Shown here: positions 41,192 through 53,472 of the stretch, piece after piece
Position numbering within the stretch: the first letter of the stretch is position 1
Layout of the letters: each line of letters begins with the position of its first letter
Assembly: GCF_020740535.1 (NCBI RefSeq)
Contig: NZ_CP082362.1
Location: 2,418,001-2,482,000, forward strand
Source: Streptomyces profundus
GTDB taxonomy: Bacteria; Actinomycetota; Actinomycetes; Streptomycetales; Streptomycetaceae
Direction: 5' to 3'
Length of the DNA: 64,000 bases
Position numbers and translations under genes: made by a program
The notes under the pieces: model-generated
What the model was told of the DNA's origin: nothing
The model's database searches: none
The model's input: only the letters and a program-made list of their open reading frames with translations

Positions 41192-41234
41192 CACCGCTTT
41201 CGCGAGCGGAAGCGCCGCTGCCGCGAGCGGCAGC
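41192..41234. terminator. Tandem hairpins between convergent genes
   Basis: CCGCTTTCGCGAGCGG and the near-perfect GCTGCCGC/GCGGCAGC stem (41217-41234) lie in tandem between the convergent dehydrogenase-like and guaB3 genes, probably acting in both directions. Confidence 0.5.
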
Positions 41235-41269
41235 ACCGCCCACGGCGGCGGCGGGCCGGCCGGAAACCG

Positions 41270-42385
41270 TCAGCGGGAGAGGGCGACCGTGACCTCGACG
41301 CGCTGGAACTCCTTCAGCTCCGAGTAGCCCGTGGTGGCCATCGCCCGGCGCAGCGCGCCGAAGAAGTTCATCGAGCCGTCGGGCGTGTGCGAGGGGCCCG
41401 TCAGCACCTCCCTGGTGGTGCCCACCGTGCCCAGATGCACCTTCTTGCCGCGCGGCACATCCTCGTGCACGGCCTCCATGCCCCAGTGGTGCCCACGGCC
41501 GGGGGCGTCCGTTGCCCTGGCCAGCGGCGAACCCATCATCACGGAGTCCGCGCCGCAGGCGATGGCCTTGGGCAGATCCCCCGACCAGCCGACGCCGCCG
41601 TCCGCGATCACATGCACATAGCGGCCACCGGACTCGTCCAGGTAGTCCCGCCTGGCCGCCGCCACATCGGCCACCGCCGTCGCCATCGGCACCTGGATGC
41701 CCAGCACGTTGCGCGTGGTGTGCGCCGCGCCGCCGCCGAAGCCGACCAGCACGCCGGCCGCGCCGGTCCGCATCAGATGCAGCGCCGCCGTGTAGGTGGC
41801 GCAGCCGCCGACGATCACCGGCACGTCGAGCTCGTAGATGAACTGCTTGAGGTTCAACGGCTCGGCGGCACCCGACACATGCTCGGCCGAGACCGTGGTG
41901 CCCCGGATCACGAAGATGTCCACGCCGGCGTCCAGCACGGCCTTGGAGAACTGCGCGGTCCGCTGCGGCGAGAGAGCGGCGGCGGTGACCACGCCCGCGT
42001 CCCTGACCTCACGGATGCGCTGGAAGATCAGCTCTTCCTTGATGGGCTCAGCGTAGATCTCCTGGAGGCGCCGGTTGGCACGCTCCTCGTCCAGCTCGGC
42101 GATCTCGGCCAGCAGCGGCTCGGGATCGGCGTAGCGGGTCCAGAGACCTTCGAGGTTGAGCACCCCGAGGCCGCCCAGCTCGCCGATGTGGATCGCCGTT
42201 CTCGGCGAGACCACCGAGTCCATCGGCGCGGCGAGGAACGGGAGTTCAAAGCGGTAGGCATCGATCTGCCAGGCGATCGAGACCTCCTTCGGGTCGCGGG
42301 TGCGGCGACTCGGCACCACGGCGATGTCGTCGAAGGCGTAGGCACGCCGGCCGCGCTTGCCGCGCCCGATCTCGATCTCAGTCAC
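41270..42385 (-). CDS. guaB3: GuaB3 family IMP dehydrogenase-related protein
   Basis: 371 residues; an IMP-dehydrogenase barrel without CBS domains. RRAYAFDDIAVVPSRRTRDPKEVSIAW is the GuaB3-type start, then PFLAAPMDSVVS, VPVIVGGCATYTAALHLMRTGAAGVLVGFG, ADGGVGWSGDLPKAIACGADSVMMGSPLA and GSMNFFGALRRAMATTGY. The catalytic loop, SICTTR in the canonical enzyme, is AAHTTRNVLG, so the nucleophilic Cys is His. It lies 68 bases downstream of guaB and is probably in its operon. Activity on IMP is doubtful; a regulatory or altered role in guanylate metabolism is possible. Confidence 0.88.
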   Translation of the reverse strand: MTEIEIGRGKRGRRAYAFDDIAVVPSRRTRDPKEVSIAWQIDAYRFELPFLAAPMDSVVSPRTAIHIGELGGLGVLNLEGLWTRYADPEPLLAEIAELDEERANRRLQEIYAEPIKEELIFQRIREVRDAGVVTAAALSPQRTAQFSKAVLDAGVDIFVIRGTTVSAEHVSGAAEPLNLKQFIYELDVPVIVGGCATYTAALHLMRTGAAGVLVGFGGGAAHTTRNVLGIQVPMATAVADVAAARRDYLDESGGRYVHVIADGGVGWSGDLPKAIACGADSVMMGSPLARATDAPGRGHHWGMEAVHEDVPRGKKVHLGTVGTTREVLTGPSHTPDGSMNFFGALRRAMATTGYSELKEFQRVEVTVALSR

Positions 42386-42453
42386 AGGTAGAGCCCTTCC
42401 ATGCGATGTGCGCCCCCCAGTATCGCCGACGGCCGGAAGACCGGCCGGAGCGC

Positions 42454-44584
<2,131 letters not shown>

Positions 44585-45160
44585 CTAGCGGCCGGCGAGG
44601 GCTCGGAGGCGGCTGAGGGCGCGGTGTTGGGCCACCCGGACCGCGCCGGGGGACATGCCGAGGCGGTGTCCCGTCTCCTCGGCCGTCAGGCCGATCGCGA
44701 CCCGCAGCAGCACCAGCTCGCGCAGGTGCGCGGGTAGGTTGGCCAGCAGTTTTCTGGCCCACTCGGCGTCGCTGCTCAGCAGCGCCCGCTCCTCGGGCCC
44801 GAGCGAGTCGTCGGGCCGCTCCGGCATCTCGTCGGAGGGGATCGCCATGCTGCCCGGGTGGCGCAGCGCGGCCCGTTGGAGGTCGGCGACCTTGTGTTGG
44901 GCGATGGCCACCACGAAGGCGTCGAAGGGGCGCCCGGTGTCCCGATAGCGGGGCAGGGCGCAGAGCACGGCGAGGCACACCTCCTGGGCGAGGTCGTCCA
45001 CGAAGTGGCGGGCCTCCCCCGGGAGCCGCGACAGTCTGACCCGGCAGTAGCGCAGTGCCAGCGGATGAACGTGGGCCAGCAGATCGTGCGTGGCCTGGGC
45101 ATCGCCCGTGGCGGCGCGATGAGCCAGGGCGGCAATCGCCGAGGTGTCGTCATCGCGCAT
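44585..45160 (-). CDS. shbA: ECF sigma factor ShbA (sigma-70 family)
   Basis: 191 residues. Region 2 is [41 protein letters not shown]; region 4 is [50 protein letters not shown]. The between-region [24 protein letters not shown] is distinctive of the family next to bldM. In S. griseus ShbA drives transcription of hrdB, the principal sigma gene (recalled). The ATG at 45160 (MRDDDTSA) is chosen from similarity; it lacks a good binding site, and GTG at 45250 with GGGGAGG and AGGAAA upstream is a real alternative. It lies downstream of bldM on the same strand. Confidence 0.82.
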   Translation of the reverse strand: MRDDDTSAIAALAHRAATGDAQATHDLLAHVHPLALRYCRVRLSRLPGEARHFVDDLAQEVCLAVLCALPRYRDTGRPFDAFVVAIAQHKVADLQRAALRHPGSMAIPSDEMPERPDDSLGPEERALLSSDAEWARKLLANLPAHLRELVLLRVAIGLTAEETGHRLGMSPGAVRVAQHRALSRLRALAGR

Positions 45161-45407
45161 CGGTCCATGGTGCACCCCCGCGGGCCGGTCCGTGGCCTCA
45201 GCGGTGGAGTTGTGCACCGAAGCGTTATGCGCGGGAGCGCTGAAGGTCACTTTCCTGGCCCTCCCCTTCACACCCGGCTGGCTCGTCCCCAAGGAGCTTC
45301 ATGCCTCAAGGATGCGGCACCGGTGGACCGTTTGCGCCCCGCTCACCACCGGACGGGGTGGCAGCCGCCTGGCGAACACCCCGTCCAAACCCGTGAGCCG
45401 GGCGCGG

Positions 45408-46019
45408 TCAGCGAACCAGCCCCCAACGAAAACCCAAGGCCACAGCGTGTGCGCGGTCCGAGGCGCCCAGCTTCTTGAACAGCCGGCGGGCGTGTGTCTT
45501 GACCGTGTCCTCGGAGAGAAACAACTCCCTGCCGATCTCGGCGTTGGACCTGCCGTGGCTCATGCCCTCCAGCACCTGGATCTCCCGGGCGGTGAGGGTG
45601 GGGGCGGCGCCCATGTCCGAGGAGCGGAGCCGCCGGGGGGCGAGCCGCCAGGTGGGATCGGCCAGGGCCTGGGTGACCGTGGCCCGCAGTTCGGCGCGGG
45701 AGGCGTCCTTGTGGAGATAGCCTCGGGCGCCGGCGGCGACGGCCAGCGCCACGCCGTCGAGATCCTCGGCGACCGTCAACATGATGATGCGGGCGCCGGG
45801 ATCGGCCGAGAGCAGCCGGCGCACCGTCTCGACGCCGCCGAGCCCGGGCATCCGGACGTCCATCAGGATGAGATCCGACCGGTCGGCGCCCCAACGGCGG
45901 AGGACTTCCTCGCCGTTGGCCGCCGTCGTGACCCGCTCGACGCCGGGCACGGTCGCGACCGCGCGGCGGAGCGCCTCCCGGGCGAGCGGGGAGTCGTCGC
46001 AGACAAGGACAGAAGTCAT
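45408..46019 (-). CDS. bldM: Developmental response regulator BldM
   Basis: 203 residues: an orphan NarL/FixJ-type regulator. The receiver begins SVLVCDDSPLAREALRRAVATVPGVERV and contains ILMDVRMPGLGG. The LuxR HTH is TLTAREIQVLEGMSHGRSNAEIGRELFLSEDTVKTHARRLFKKLGASDRAHAVALGFRWGLVR, which is essentially the known Streptomyces BldM C-terminus. BldM activates aerial-growth genes as a homodimer and sporulation genes with WhiI. ATG at 46019 has GGAGGG upstream. Its promoter region holds a sigma-BldN consensus (46118-46145). It is divergent from whiD, as in S. coelicolor. Confidence 0.95.
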   Translation of the reverse strand: MTSVLVCDDSPLAREALRRAVATVPGVERVTTAANGEEVLRRWGADRSDLILMDVRMPGLGGVETVRRLLSADPGARIIMLTVAEDLDGVALAVAAGARGYLHKDASRAELRATVTQALADPTWRLAPRRLRSSDMGAAPTLTAREIQVLEGMSHGRSNAEIGRELFLSEDTVKTHARRLFKKLGASDRAHAVALGFRWGLVR

Positions 46020-46117
46020 GGCCGCCCTCCGCAGCTGATGCGCGTCACCTTGAGCCTCCAGGGAGTTTGAGTCGTCGTTCGTGGCGATTGACAGCCATGC
46101 CAACCGCCTCCGCCCTC

Positions 46118-46145
46118 TCAACGATGGTCACCCGAAAGAGTTACG
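46118..46145 (-). promoter_or_regulatory. Sigma-BldN promoter of bldM
   Basis: On the minus strand CGTAAC (46145-46140), 16 bases, then CGTTGA (46123-46118) fit the recalled sigma-BldN consensus exactly. The spacer contains GGGTGA, which could be a BldM/WhiI half-site. Transcription would start about 90 bases before the bldM ATG. Confidence 0.8.
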
Positions 46146-46355
46146 GCTTCCAACCTCACAGCATCAGCACTGTACGTGACCGACTCATCACCCATCGATC
46201 GGACCCCGGGAAACACGCCGGGCGTTGATATTTGCCCTATTTAGGCCCTCTTTTCCGCTTTGAGGTGTCTCAAGCTATATTCAGCTGGTAGTCATATTTA
46301 CATCTACTTTCCTGGTCTGGTCTCGATGACGACTCGATGACGATGGGACACTGTC
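46146..46355 (+). promoter_or_regulatory. whiD upstream region
   Basis: A markedly AT-rich stretch (46225-46320) with TATATT (46276-46281), an inverted repeat TTGAG-GTGT-CTCAA (46260-46273) and a perfect tandem 11-base repeat CTCGATGACGA (46322-46343) just before the binding site. No single promoter could be fixed. Confidence 0.45.
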
Positions 46356-46673
46356 ATGGCAGATTTCTCCCGCCTTCCGGGCCCCAACGCCGATCTGTGG
46401 GACTGGCAGTTGATGGCCGCCTGCCGGGGCGTGGACAGCTCGCTCTTCTTTCACCCGGAGGGAGAACGCGGTGCCGCGCGCAGCGCGAGGGAGGAGGCGG
46501 CGAAGGAAGTGTGCACGCGCTGCCCGGTCCGGACCGAGTGCGCGGCGCACGCGCTGTCCGTGCGTGAGCCCTACGGGGTGTGGGGCGGGTTGACCGAGGA
46601 CGAGCGCGAGGAGTTGCTCGGCCGCGCCAGGCGCGGCCTCGCCGACAGCGGGGGCCACCGGCCCCATCCCTGA
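46356..46673 (+). CDS. whiD: WhiB-family sporulation regulator WhiD
   Basis: 105 residues. Four cysteines (23, 53, 56, 62: AACRG, EVCTRCPVRTEC) bind the [4Fe-4S] cluster at the WhiD spacing. The turn GVWGGLTEDEREEL and a basic tail (GRARRG) complete the Wbl fold. The start MADFSRLPGPNADLWDWQL and VDSSLFFHPEGERG match S. coelicolor WhiD, required for late sporulation; Wbl proteins act by binding region 4 of the principal sigma factor. GGGA precedes the ATG. Neighbouring bldM and shbA put three developmental regulators together. Confidence 0.95.
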   Translation: MADFSRLPGPNADLWDWQLMAACRGVDSSLFFHPEGERGAARSAREEAAKEVCTRCPVRTECAAHALSVREPYGVWGGLTEDEREELLGRARRGLADSGGHRPHP

Positions 46674-46702
46674 GCCCAGGGACGAGCCGATACGGTCGGC
46701 AC

Positions 46703-47497
46703 ATGACAACAGCATTGGTGACGGGAGCCACCGCCGGCCTTGGCGCCGCCTTCGCCCGACGACTGGCGCGGGACGGGCTCGACCTGGTGCTGGTGGCCAG
46801 GAACGGCGAGCGCCTTGCGGCGCTGGCGGCCGAGTTGAGCGAGCGGCACGGCGTCGGGGCGGTGCCGCTCCCGGCGGATCTGGCCACCGACGAGGGCATC
46901 GGCGCGGTGGAGGAGCGGCTGGCGGATCCGGCCCGCCCGGTGGATCTGCTGGTCAACAACGCGGGCTTCGGCCTCGGCGGCGGGTTTCTGCGCGCGCCGC
47001 TCGCCGACGAGCTGCGGATGCTGCGGGTGCACTGCGAGGTGGTGCTGCGGCTGACGTCGGCCGCCGTCCCCGGGATGCGCCGGCTGGGTCGCGGCGGCGT
47101 GGTCAACGTGGCCTCGGTCGCGGCCTTCGTGCCGCGTGGCACCTATGGCGCGTCCAAGGCGTGGGTGGTGCGGTTCACCGAGGGCGCGGCGCTGGAGCTG
47201 ACCGGCAGCGGGGTGCGGATGATGGCGCTCTGCCCGGGTTTCGTGCGGACCGAGTTCCATCAGCGGGCCGAGATGGACATGTCCTCGCTGCCGCGCTGGA
47301 TGTGGCTGGACGCCGACCGGGTGGTGGCGACGGCGATGCGGGATCTGGCCAGGCGGCGGGTGGTCTCCGTGCCCGATCTGCGGTACAAGGCGCTGCTCGG
47401 CGCGGCGCGGGTGCTGCCGGTGGCGGCGCTGGGGCGGGTCTCGGCGCGGGCCGGGCGGGACTTCGGGCCGCGCCGCAGGGACGATCCGCGCCGCTGA
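46703..47497 (+). CDS. Short-chain dehydrogenase/reductase
   Basis: 264 residues. Cofactor motif TGATAGLGAAFARRLARDG, NNAG, catalytic Ser in VVNVASVAAFVPRG and YGASK give a complete classical SDR. LCPGFVRTEF is the usual post-catalytic block. The C-terminus has a hydrophobic, basic segment (YKALLGAARVLPVAALGRVSARAGR) often seen in DltE-like SDRs. Substrate unknown. TACGGT lies six bases before the ATG, so the mRNA is likely leaderless. It follows whiD by 29 bases but probably has its own promoter. Confidence 0.87.
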   Translation: MTTALVTGATAGLGAAFARRLARDGLDLVLVARNGERLAALAAELSERHGVGAVPLPADLATDEGIGAVEERLADPARPVDLLVNNAGFGLGGGFLRAPLADELRMLRVHCEVVLRLTSAAVPGMRRLGRGGVVNVASVAAFVPRGTYGASKAWVVRFTEGAALELTGSGVRMMALCPGFVRTEFHQRAEMDMSSLPRWMWLDADRVVATAMRDLARRRVVSVPDLRYKALLGAARVLPVAALGRVSARAGRDFGPRRRDDPRR

Positions 47498-47600
47498 GCC
47501 GACGGCGCGCACCCTCACACAAACCGGCAAACCGATCAAATGGCCCGTAACACCTAAACTGAACCCCGTCGGGGATGTGTCGCAAACCCATGGACGGGCC

Positions 47601-48296
47601 ATGACTTTCGTACAGGTAATCGAACTCTCCACCAGCCGGGTCGACGAACTCAACGGGCTGCTGGACGCCTGGCTCTCGGCGACCCATGGCGAGCGCACCG
47701 CGACCCGACTGGTGGTGGCCCGGGATCTGGGCGATCTCTCCCGGCTGTTGCTGGTCGTCGAGTTCCCGTCCCGCGAGGCGGCCCAGCGCAACTCGGACCT
47801 GCCGGACACCGAGCGGGTCTTCCGCCGGCTGGTGGCCCTGTGCGAGGACGTGCCCCGGTTCACCGACCTTGAGGTGCTGCGCGACGTCAGGGAGAACAAG
47901 ACCGTGGTGCGCCGCTACCTGGACGAGGTGATCAACGCGGGCGCCCTCGGCGTGGCCGACGAGCTGTGCGCGCCCGACTTCCGCGAGCACGATCCGGCCA
48001 GCGTCAACGAACCGCTGGATCTGGCGGACTCCAAGGCGTCGGTGGCGCGTTGGCTGGCGACGCTGCGGCCGTCGTTCCTGATCGAGGACCAGCTGGCCGA
48101 CGGCGATCTGGTGACCACCAGGTTCACCGTCACCGGCACCCACAGCGGGGAGTTCATGGGTCTTGGCCCGACCGGCCGTCCGGTGCGGGTGACCGGGCAG
48201 GTCACCCACCGCTTCGAGGACGGGCTGCTGGCCGAGGCCTGGTGGAACTGGGACCAGTTGGGGCTGCTCTCCCAGCTGGGCGTGGTCGCCCTCTAG
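47601..48296 (+). CDS. Two-domain protein with C-terminal SnoaL-like (polyketide cyclase/NTF2) domain
   Basis: 231 residues. The first 95 (FVQVIELSTSRVDELNGLLDAWLSATHGER, RLLLVVEFPSREAAQRNSDLPDTERVFRRL) look like a dimeric alpha/beta-barrel domain. The rest is SnoaL-like: KTVVRRYLDEVINAGALGVADELCAPDFREHDPAS, DGDLVTTRFTVTGTHSGEFMGLGPTGRPVRVTG, HRFEDGLLAEAWWNWDQLGLLSQLGV. The SnoaL part keeps the His-Asp pair (EHDP) of the ester-cyclase class. ATG at 47601 is preferred; 47577 is possible. No biosynthetic cluster is nearby, so a general role is likely. Confidence 0.8.
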   Translation: MTFVQVIELSTSRVDELNGLLDAWLSATHGERTATRLVVARDLGDLSRLLLVVEFPSREAAQRNSDLPDTERVFRRLVALCEDVPRFTDLEVLRDVRENKTVVRRYLDEVINAGALGVADELCAPDFREHDPASVNEPLDLADSKASVARWLATLRPSFLIEDQLADGDLVTTRFTVTGTHSGEFMGLGPTGRPVRVTGQVTHRFEDGLLAEAWWNWDQLGLLSQLGVVAL

Positions 48297-48310
48297 TCCC
48301 TCTAGTCCCG

Positions 48311-48373
48311 CTGGTTCCGCTGGTTCCGCTGGTTCCGCTGGTTCCGCTGGTTCCGCTGGTTCCGCTGGTTCCG
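48311..48373 (+). repeat. Seven perfect copies of the 9-bp unit CTGGTTCCG
   Basis: A perfect microsatellite-like array begins 15 bases after the SnoaL-protein stop and ends just before the terminator hairpin. Copy number should vary between strains. Confidence 0.92.
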
Positions 48374-48382
48374 CGCACGCGA

Positions 48383-48413
48383 ACGGCCGGGCCCCTGGTC
48401 GGGGCCCGGCCGT
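48383..48413. terminator. Bidirectional terminator between the SnoaL gene and groEL
   Basis: ACGGCCGGGCCCC pairs perfectly with GGGGCCCGGCCGT over 13 bases around TGGTC, 19 bases from the groEL stop. Confidence 0.85.
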
Positions 48414-48432
48414 CGTCGTGCGGAGCGCGCGG

Positions 48433-50563
<2,131 letters not shown>

Positions 50564-50662
50564 GATCCGACCTCCCCCTTCGGAGATCTCACGGGGTTAT
50601 CTGTCTGGATGGCGACCTGGAGGACCCGTCGTCGCGGGTGCCGAGTCCGCCCGTCGCACGTT

Positions 50663-50689
50663 CTGGCACTCCTTGAGTGAGAGTGCCAG
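50663..50689. promoter_or_regulatory. CIRCE element 2 (HrcA operator)
   Basis: CTGGCACTC, nine bases, GAGTGCCAG: a perfect palindrome with a CIRCE core, 100 bases before the groES start and nearer to it than the other copy. Confidence 0.92.
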
Positions 50690-50708
50690 CCACGACATTA
50701 GGCGGGAG

Positions 50709-50735
50709 TTAGCACTCAGTCAACTAGAGTGCCAG
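50709..50735. promoter_or_regulatory. CIRCE element 1 (HrcA operator)
   Basis: TTAGCACTC, nine bases, GAGTGCCAG: left arm identical to the consensus, right arm with two changes. It lies 46 bases (centre to centre) from the other copy. Confidence 0.92.
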
Positions 50736-50786
50736 CGCGGCGGCCGGCGGAGGTGCCTCGGGGCGCGTTCCCGGCCCGCGTCCCGG

Positions 50787-51875
50787 TCAGAGATAGTCCT
50801 CAAGGCGGGCGATGGCGAAGCCCTGTTCGGTCGCCGTGTCGACCAACAGGCGGACCATGTCGGTCATATCGGCTCCCCACTCGTGCTCGCCCCTGAAGTG
50901 GGTGAGCACGATGTCGCCCGGGTGGAACTTCCCGTCGGGCCGCCCGAAGTCGATCCGGTCGGGGAACGCCTCGGCCGCCCAGAGCGGCACCAGCTCGATG
51001 CCGCAGTCGGCCGCCGCCCGCAGGGTGTTCTCGTCATAGGCGCCGTACGGCGGCCGGAAGAGCACCGGTCGGTGGCCCAACTCCTTCTCCATGATGGCCT
51101 GTTGACCACAGATCTCGGCCCGCTGCTCGGCCAGGGAGAGACGGTTCATCTCCCGGTGGTTGATGGAGTGGTTGTGCATCGCGTAGCCCTCGCGCTGGGC
51201 CTCGCGGAAGTAGCCGTAGTCGGCGCGGGCCACCTCGTCCGCCAGGAAGCCGCTGACCGGGATCTCCAGCTCGCGCAGCATGTCGAGCAGCCTCGGGTCC
51301 TTGTCGGCGCCGTCGTCGATGGTGAGGAAGATGACCTTCTGGTCCGTCGGCACCTGGACGATCACCGGCGGCAGGCCCTCGCCGGTCAGATGTCCCGGCT
51401 CGCTGGTGAGGCGGGGCTTCTCCTTGGGGGGCACGGGAGCGCGCAGCGGCGCGTGGCGCAGTTTCCACGCCTTGACGGCCGCCCCCCGGCTCGCTTCGGC
51501 GCGTTGCAACCGCTCGGCGTACGCCCCCAGCGACTCCGCGATACCGGGCGCCTGGACACGCTGCGGCGCGCCGAGGGCCAGCTCGCCGAGCGCGGCGGGG
51601 GCGACGGCCTCGGCGGTGAGGGCGCGCCAGCGCGGCGCCTCGTCCGGTGGGTCGGGACGGAACGGAGGCGGCAGTCCGACGCCCGAGCAGACCACGGCGA
51701 GTATCGTCGCGCCGCCCAGCGCGCCGTAGCGGCGCAGCACCGCGCGGGCCCGGACCGAGGCCGGGCGCCCGGGCGGCCGGCCCTCCTCGCGGGGCTTGGC
51801 GTGGCGCGGGGTCCTGACCTTGGGACGGAACCGATCCAGCCATTCATTTTGTCCTACTTGTCTGATTAGCTTCAT
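50787..51875 (-). CDS. Membrane-anchored polysaccharide deacetylase
   Basis: 362 residues. A cytoplasmic basic start, one anchor (YGALGGATILAVVCSGVGLPPP), a helical linker and a C-terminal NodB domain: motif 1 FLTIDDGADKDP (catalytic Asp), motif 2 HNHSINHREM (metal His pair), motif 3 RPVLFRPPYGAYDENT, motif 4 near VPLWAAEAF and motif 5 IVLTHF. It would deacetylate peptidoglycan or another acetylated polymer outside the membrane. The ATG at 51875 is the first usable one; 64 bases separate it from the divergent methyltransferase start. The local DNA (ATGAAGCTAATC) is AT-rich. Confidence 0.87.
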   Translation of the reverse strand: MKLIRQVGQNEWLDRFRPKVRTPRHAKPREEGRPPGRPASVRARAVLRRYGALGGATILAVVCSGVGLPPPFRPDPPDEAPRWRALTAEAVAPAALGELALGAPQRVQAPGIAESLGAYAERLQRAEASRGAAVKAWKLRHAPLRAPVPPKEKPRLTSEPGHLTGEGLPPVIVQVPTDQKVIFLTIDDGADKDPRLLDMLRELEIPVSGFLADEVARADYGYFREAQREGYAMHNHSINHREMNRLSLAEQRAEICGQQAIMEKELGHRPVLFRPPYGAYDENTLRAAADCGIELVPLWAAEAFPDRIDFGRPDGKFHPGDIVLTHFRGEHEWGADMTDMVRLLVDTATEQGFAIARLEDYL

Positions 51876-51939
51876 GGTTCGGGATGCTGCCACCGCTTCC
51901 GACGACTCCCCCGCAGCCCGTCCCGACGGCGGGGGCAGA

Positions 51940-53163
51940 ATGACCCGGGTGGCCCCACCTCCCCCAGCCCCCGCCGACCCCCCGCACGCGACCGAGACCT
52001 TCGGCGCCCTGCTCACCGAACCCGGCCAGCGGCTGCTCGACGAGCTCCGCTCGATCACCCCGGCCGAGGAGCTGTCCGCCGCGACCCGGCTGCGCCGGGA
52101 GCACCCGCCCGAACTGGTCGCCGCCGCGCTGGGCCAGGCCCGGCTGCGGCAGCGGGCCGCCGCCAAGTTCGGCGCCGACGCCGCGCTGATGTACTTCACC
52201 CCCGACGGCGTGGAACAGGCCACCCGAAGCGAGGTCGCCGCGTGGCGCGCCGCCAGGCTCGCCGGCGCGGGCGGGGCGCGGGTGGCCGATCTGTGCTGTG
52301 GCGTCGGCGGCGACGCGATCGCGCTGGCGCGCGCAGGGGCGCGGGTCCTGGCCGTCGACCGCTCCCCGCTGACCTGCGCCGTCGCCCGCGCCAACGCGGC
52401 GGCGCTCGGCCTGGCCGACCGGATCGAGGTGCGCGAGGCCGCCGTCGAAGCCGCCGTCGAGGACCTGGAGGTGGGCGGCTTCGACGCGGCCTTCGTCGAT
52501 CCCGCCCGACGCGGCGGCCGGGGCCGGGTCTTCGACCCCGAGGGCTACTCCCCGCCGCTGTCCTGGGCGACCGCGCTCGCCGCCCGGCTGCCGCGCGCCG
52601 CGCTGAAGATCGCGCCAGGCGTGCCGCACGAGGCGATCCCGGCGGCGGCCGAGGCCGAATGGGTCTCCCACCGGGGCGAGGTCAAGGAGGCGGTGCTGTG
52701 GTTCGGCGCCGGCGCCGCGCCCGGCACCCGCCGGGCCACCGTGCTGCCGGGCGGGCACAGCCTGACGGGCGCCCCCGAGCCGGCGCCGGCCGGCGAGCCG
52801 GGACGCTATCTCTACGAGCCGGACGGCGCGGTGATCAGGGCCGGCCTGGTCGGCGCGGTGGCCGAAACGTTGGACGCCCGGCTGCTGGACCCGAGCATCG
52901 CCTATCTGACCTGCGACCGGCCGGCCGCCACCCGCTACGCGACCGGCTACGAGATCACCGATGTGCTGCCGTTCCACCTCAAGCGGCTGCGGGCGCTGGT
53001 GCGGGAGCGGGACATCGGCACCCTCACCGTCAAGAAGCGCGGCTCGCCGCTCACTCCCGAGGAGCTGCTGCGCCGCGTCAAACCACGCGGTCGCGGGACC
53101 GCCACCGTCTTCCTCACCCGTGTGGCCGGCGCCCCCAGCATGCTCATCGGGCACCCGCTGTAG
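51940..53163 (+). CDS. Class I SAM-dependent methyltransferase with THUMP-like C-terminus
   Basis: 407 residues. SAM-binding motif VADLCCGVGGDAIALARAGARVLAVDRSPLTCAVARANAAALG is followed by DAAFVDPARRGGRGRVFDPEGYSPPL, a motif of nucleic-acid-type methyltransferases. The C-terminal part (EITDVLPFHLKRLRALVRERDIGTLTVKKRGSPLTPEELLRRVKPRGRGTATVFLTRV) is the THUMP-like domain. An RNA substrate is likely but not shown. ATG at 51940 has GGGGG five bases upstream; the frame is open further up but overlaps the divergent gene. Confidence 0.85.
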   Translation: MTRVAPPPPAPADPPHATETFGALLTEPGQRLLDELRSITPAEELSAATRLRREHPPELVAAALGQARLRQRAAAKFGADAALMYFTPDGVEQATRSEVAAWRAARLAGAGGARVADLCCGVGGDAIALARAGARVLAVDRSPLTCAVARANAAALGLADRIEVREAAVEAAVEDLEVGGFDAAFVDPARRGGRGRVFDPEGYSPPLSWATALAARLPRAALKIAPGVPHEAIPAAAEAEWVSHRGEVKEAVLWFGAGAAPGTRRATVLPGGHSLTGAPEPAPAGEPGRYLYEPDGAVIRAGLVGAVAETLDARLLDPSIAYLTCDRPAATRYATGYEITDVLPFHLKRLRALVRERDIGTLTVKKRGSPLTPEELLRRVKPRGRGTATVFLTRVAGAPSMLIGHPL

Positions 53164-53220
53164 CCCGTGCGACGCCCGGCCGCACGCCCCCGGCCGGGGC
53201 GGTGGTCGGTCGGTCGTGGT

Positions 53221-53472
53221 TCAGGAGGGGACGGGGGTGAAGCGCCAGTGGTGGGGTGGGCGGGCGAGCAAGGTGGGTGGGGGGGAAGGGAGTTCGGGCA
53301 GGTCGGGGTGATCGTTCGGCCACCAGGTGAGCACCAGCACCCGGTCGCCGGGCGCGGTGAACGTCTCCCGGCGCTCGGGCGGCGGGTCGAGGCGCTGGGC
53401 GCGGGCCCAGGCCAGCAGTTCGGCGCCGCGTCCCGGGGCGGCCTTCGCCTCCCACATCAGGGTGACCGCCAT
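53221..53472 (-). CDS. Small conserved protein coupled to tsaD
   Basis: 83 residues: [20 protein letters not shown], then FTAPGDRVLVLTWWPNDHPDLPELPSPP and a Pro-rich end. It looks like a short dimeric alpha/beta-barrel protein. Its ATG shares one base with the tsaD stop (TGATG at 53474-53470), so it is translationally coupled to tsaD and last in that operon. No function is recognised. Confidence 0.75.
   Translation of the reverse strand: MAVTLMWEAKAAPGRGAELLAWARAQRLDPPPERRETFTAPGDRVLVLTWWPNDHPDLPELPSPPPTLLARPPHHWRFTPVPS

Noticed and set aside
45250..45292. shbA start at 45250 or 45292
   Set aside because: GTG 45250 has a fair binding site, but similarity to known ShbA begins at MRDDD (45160); left as an alternative.
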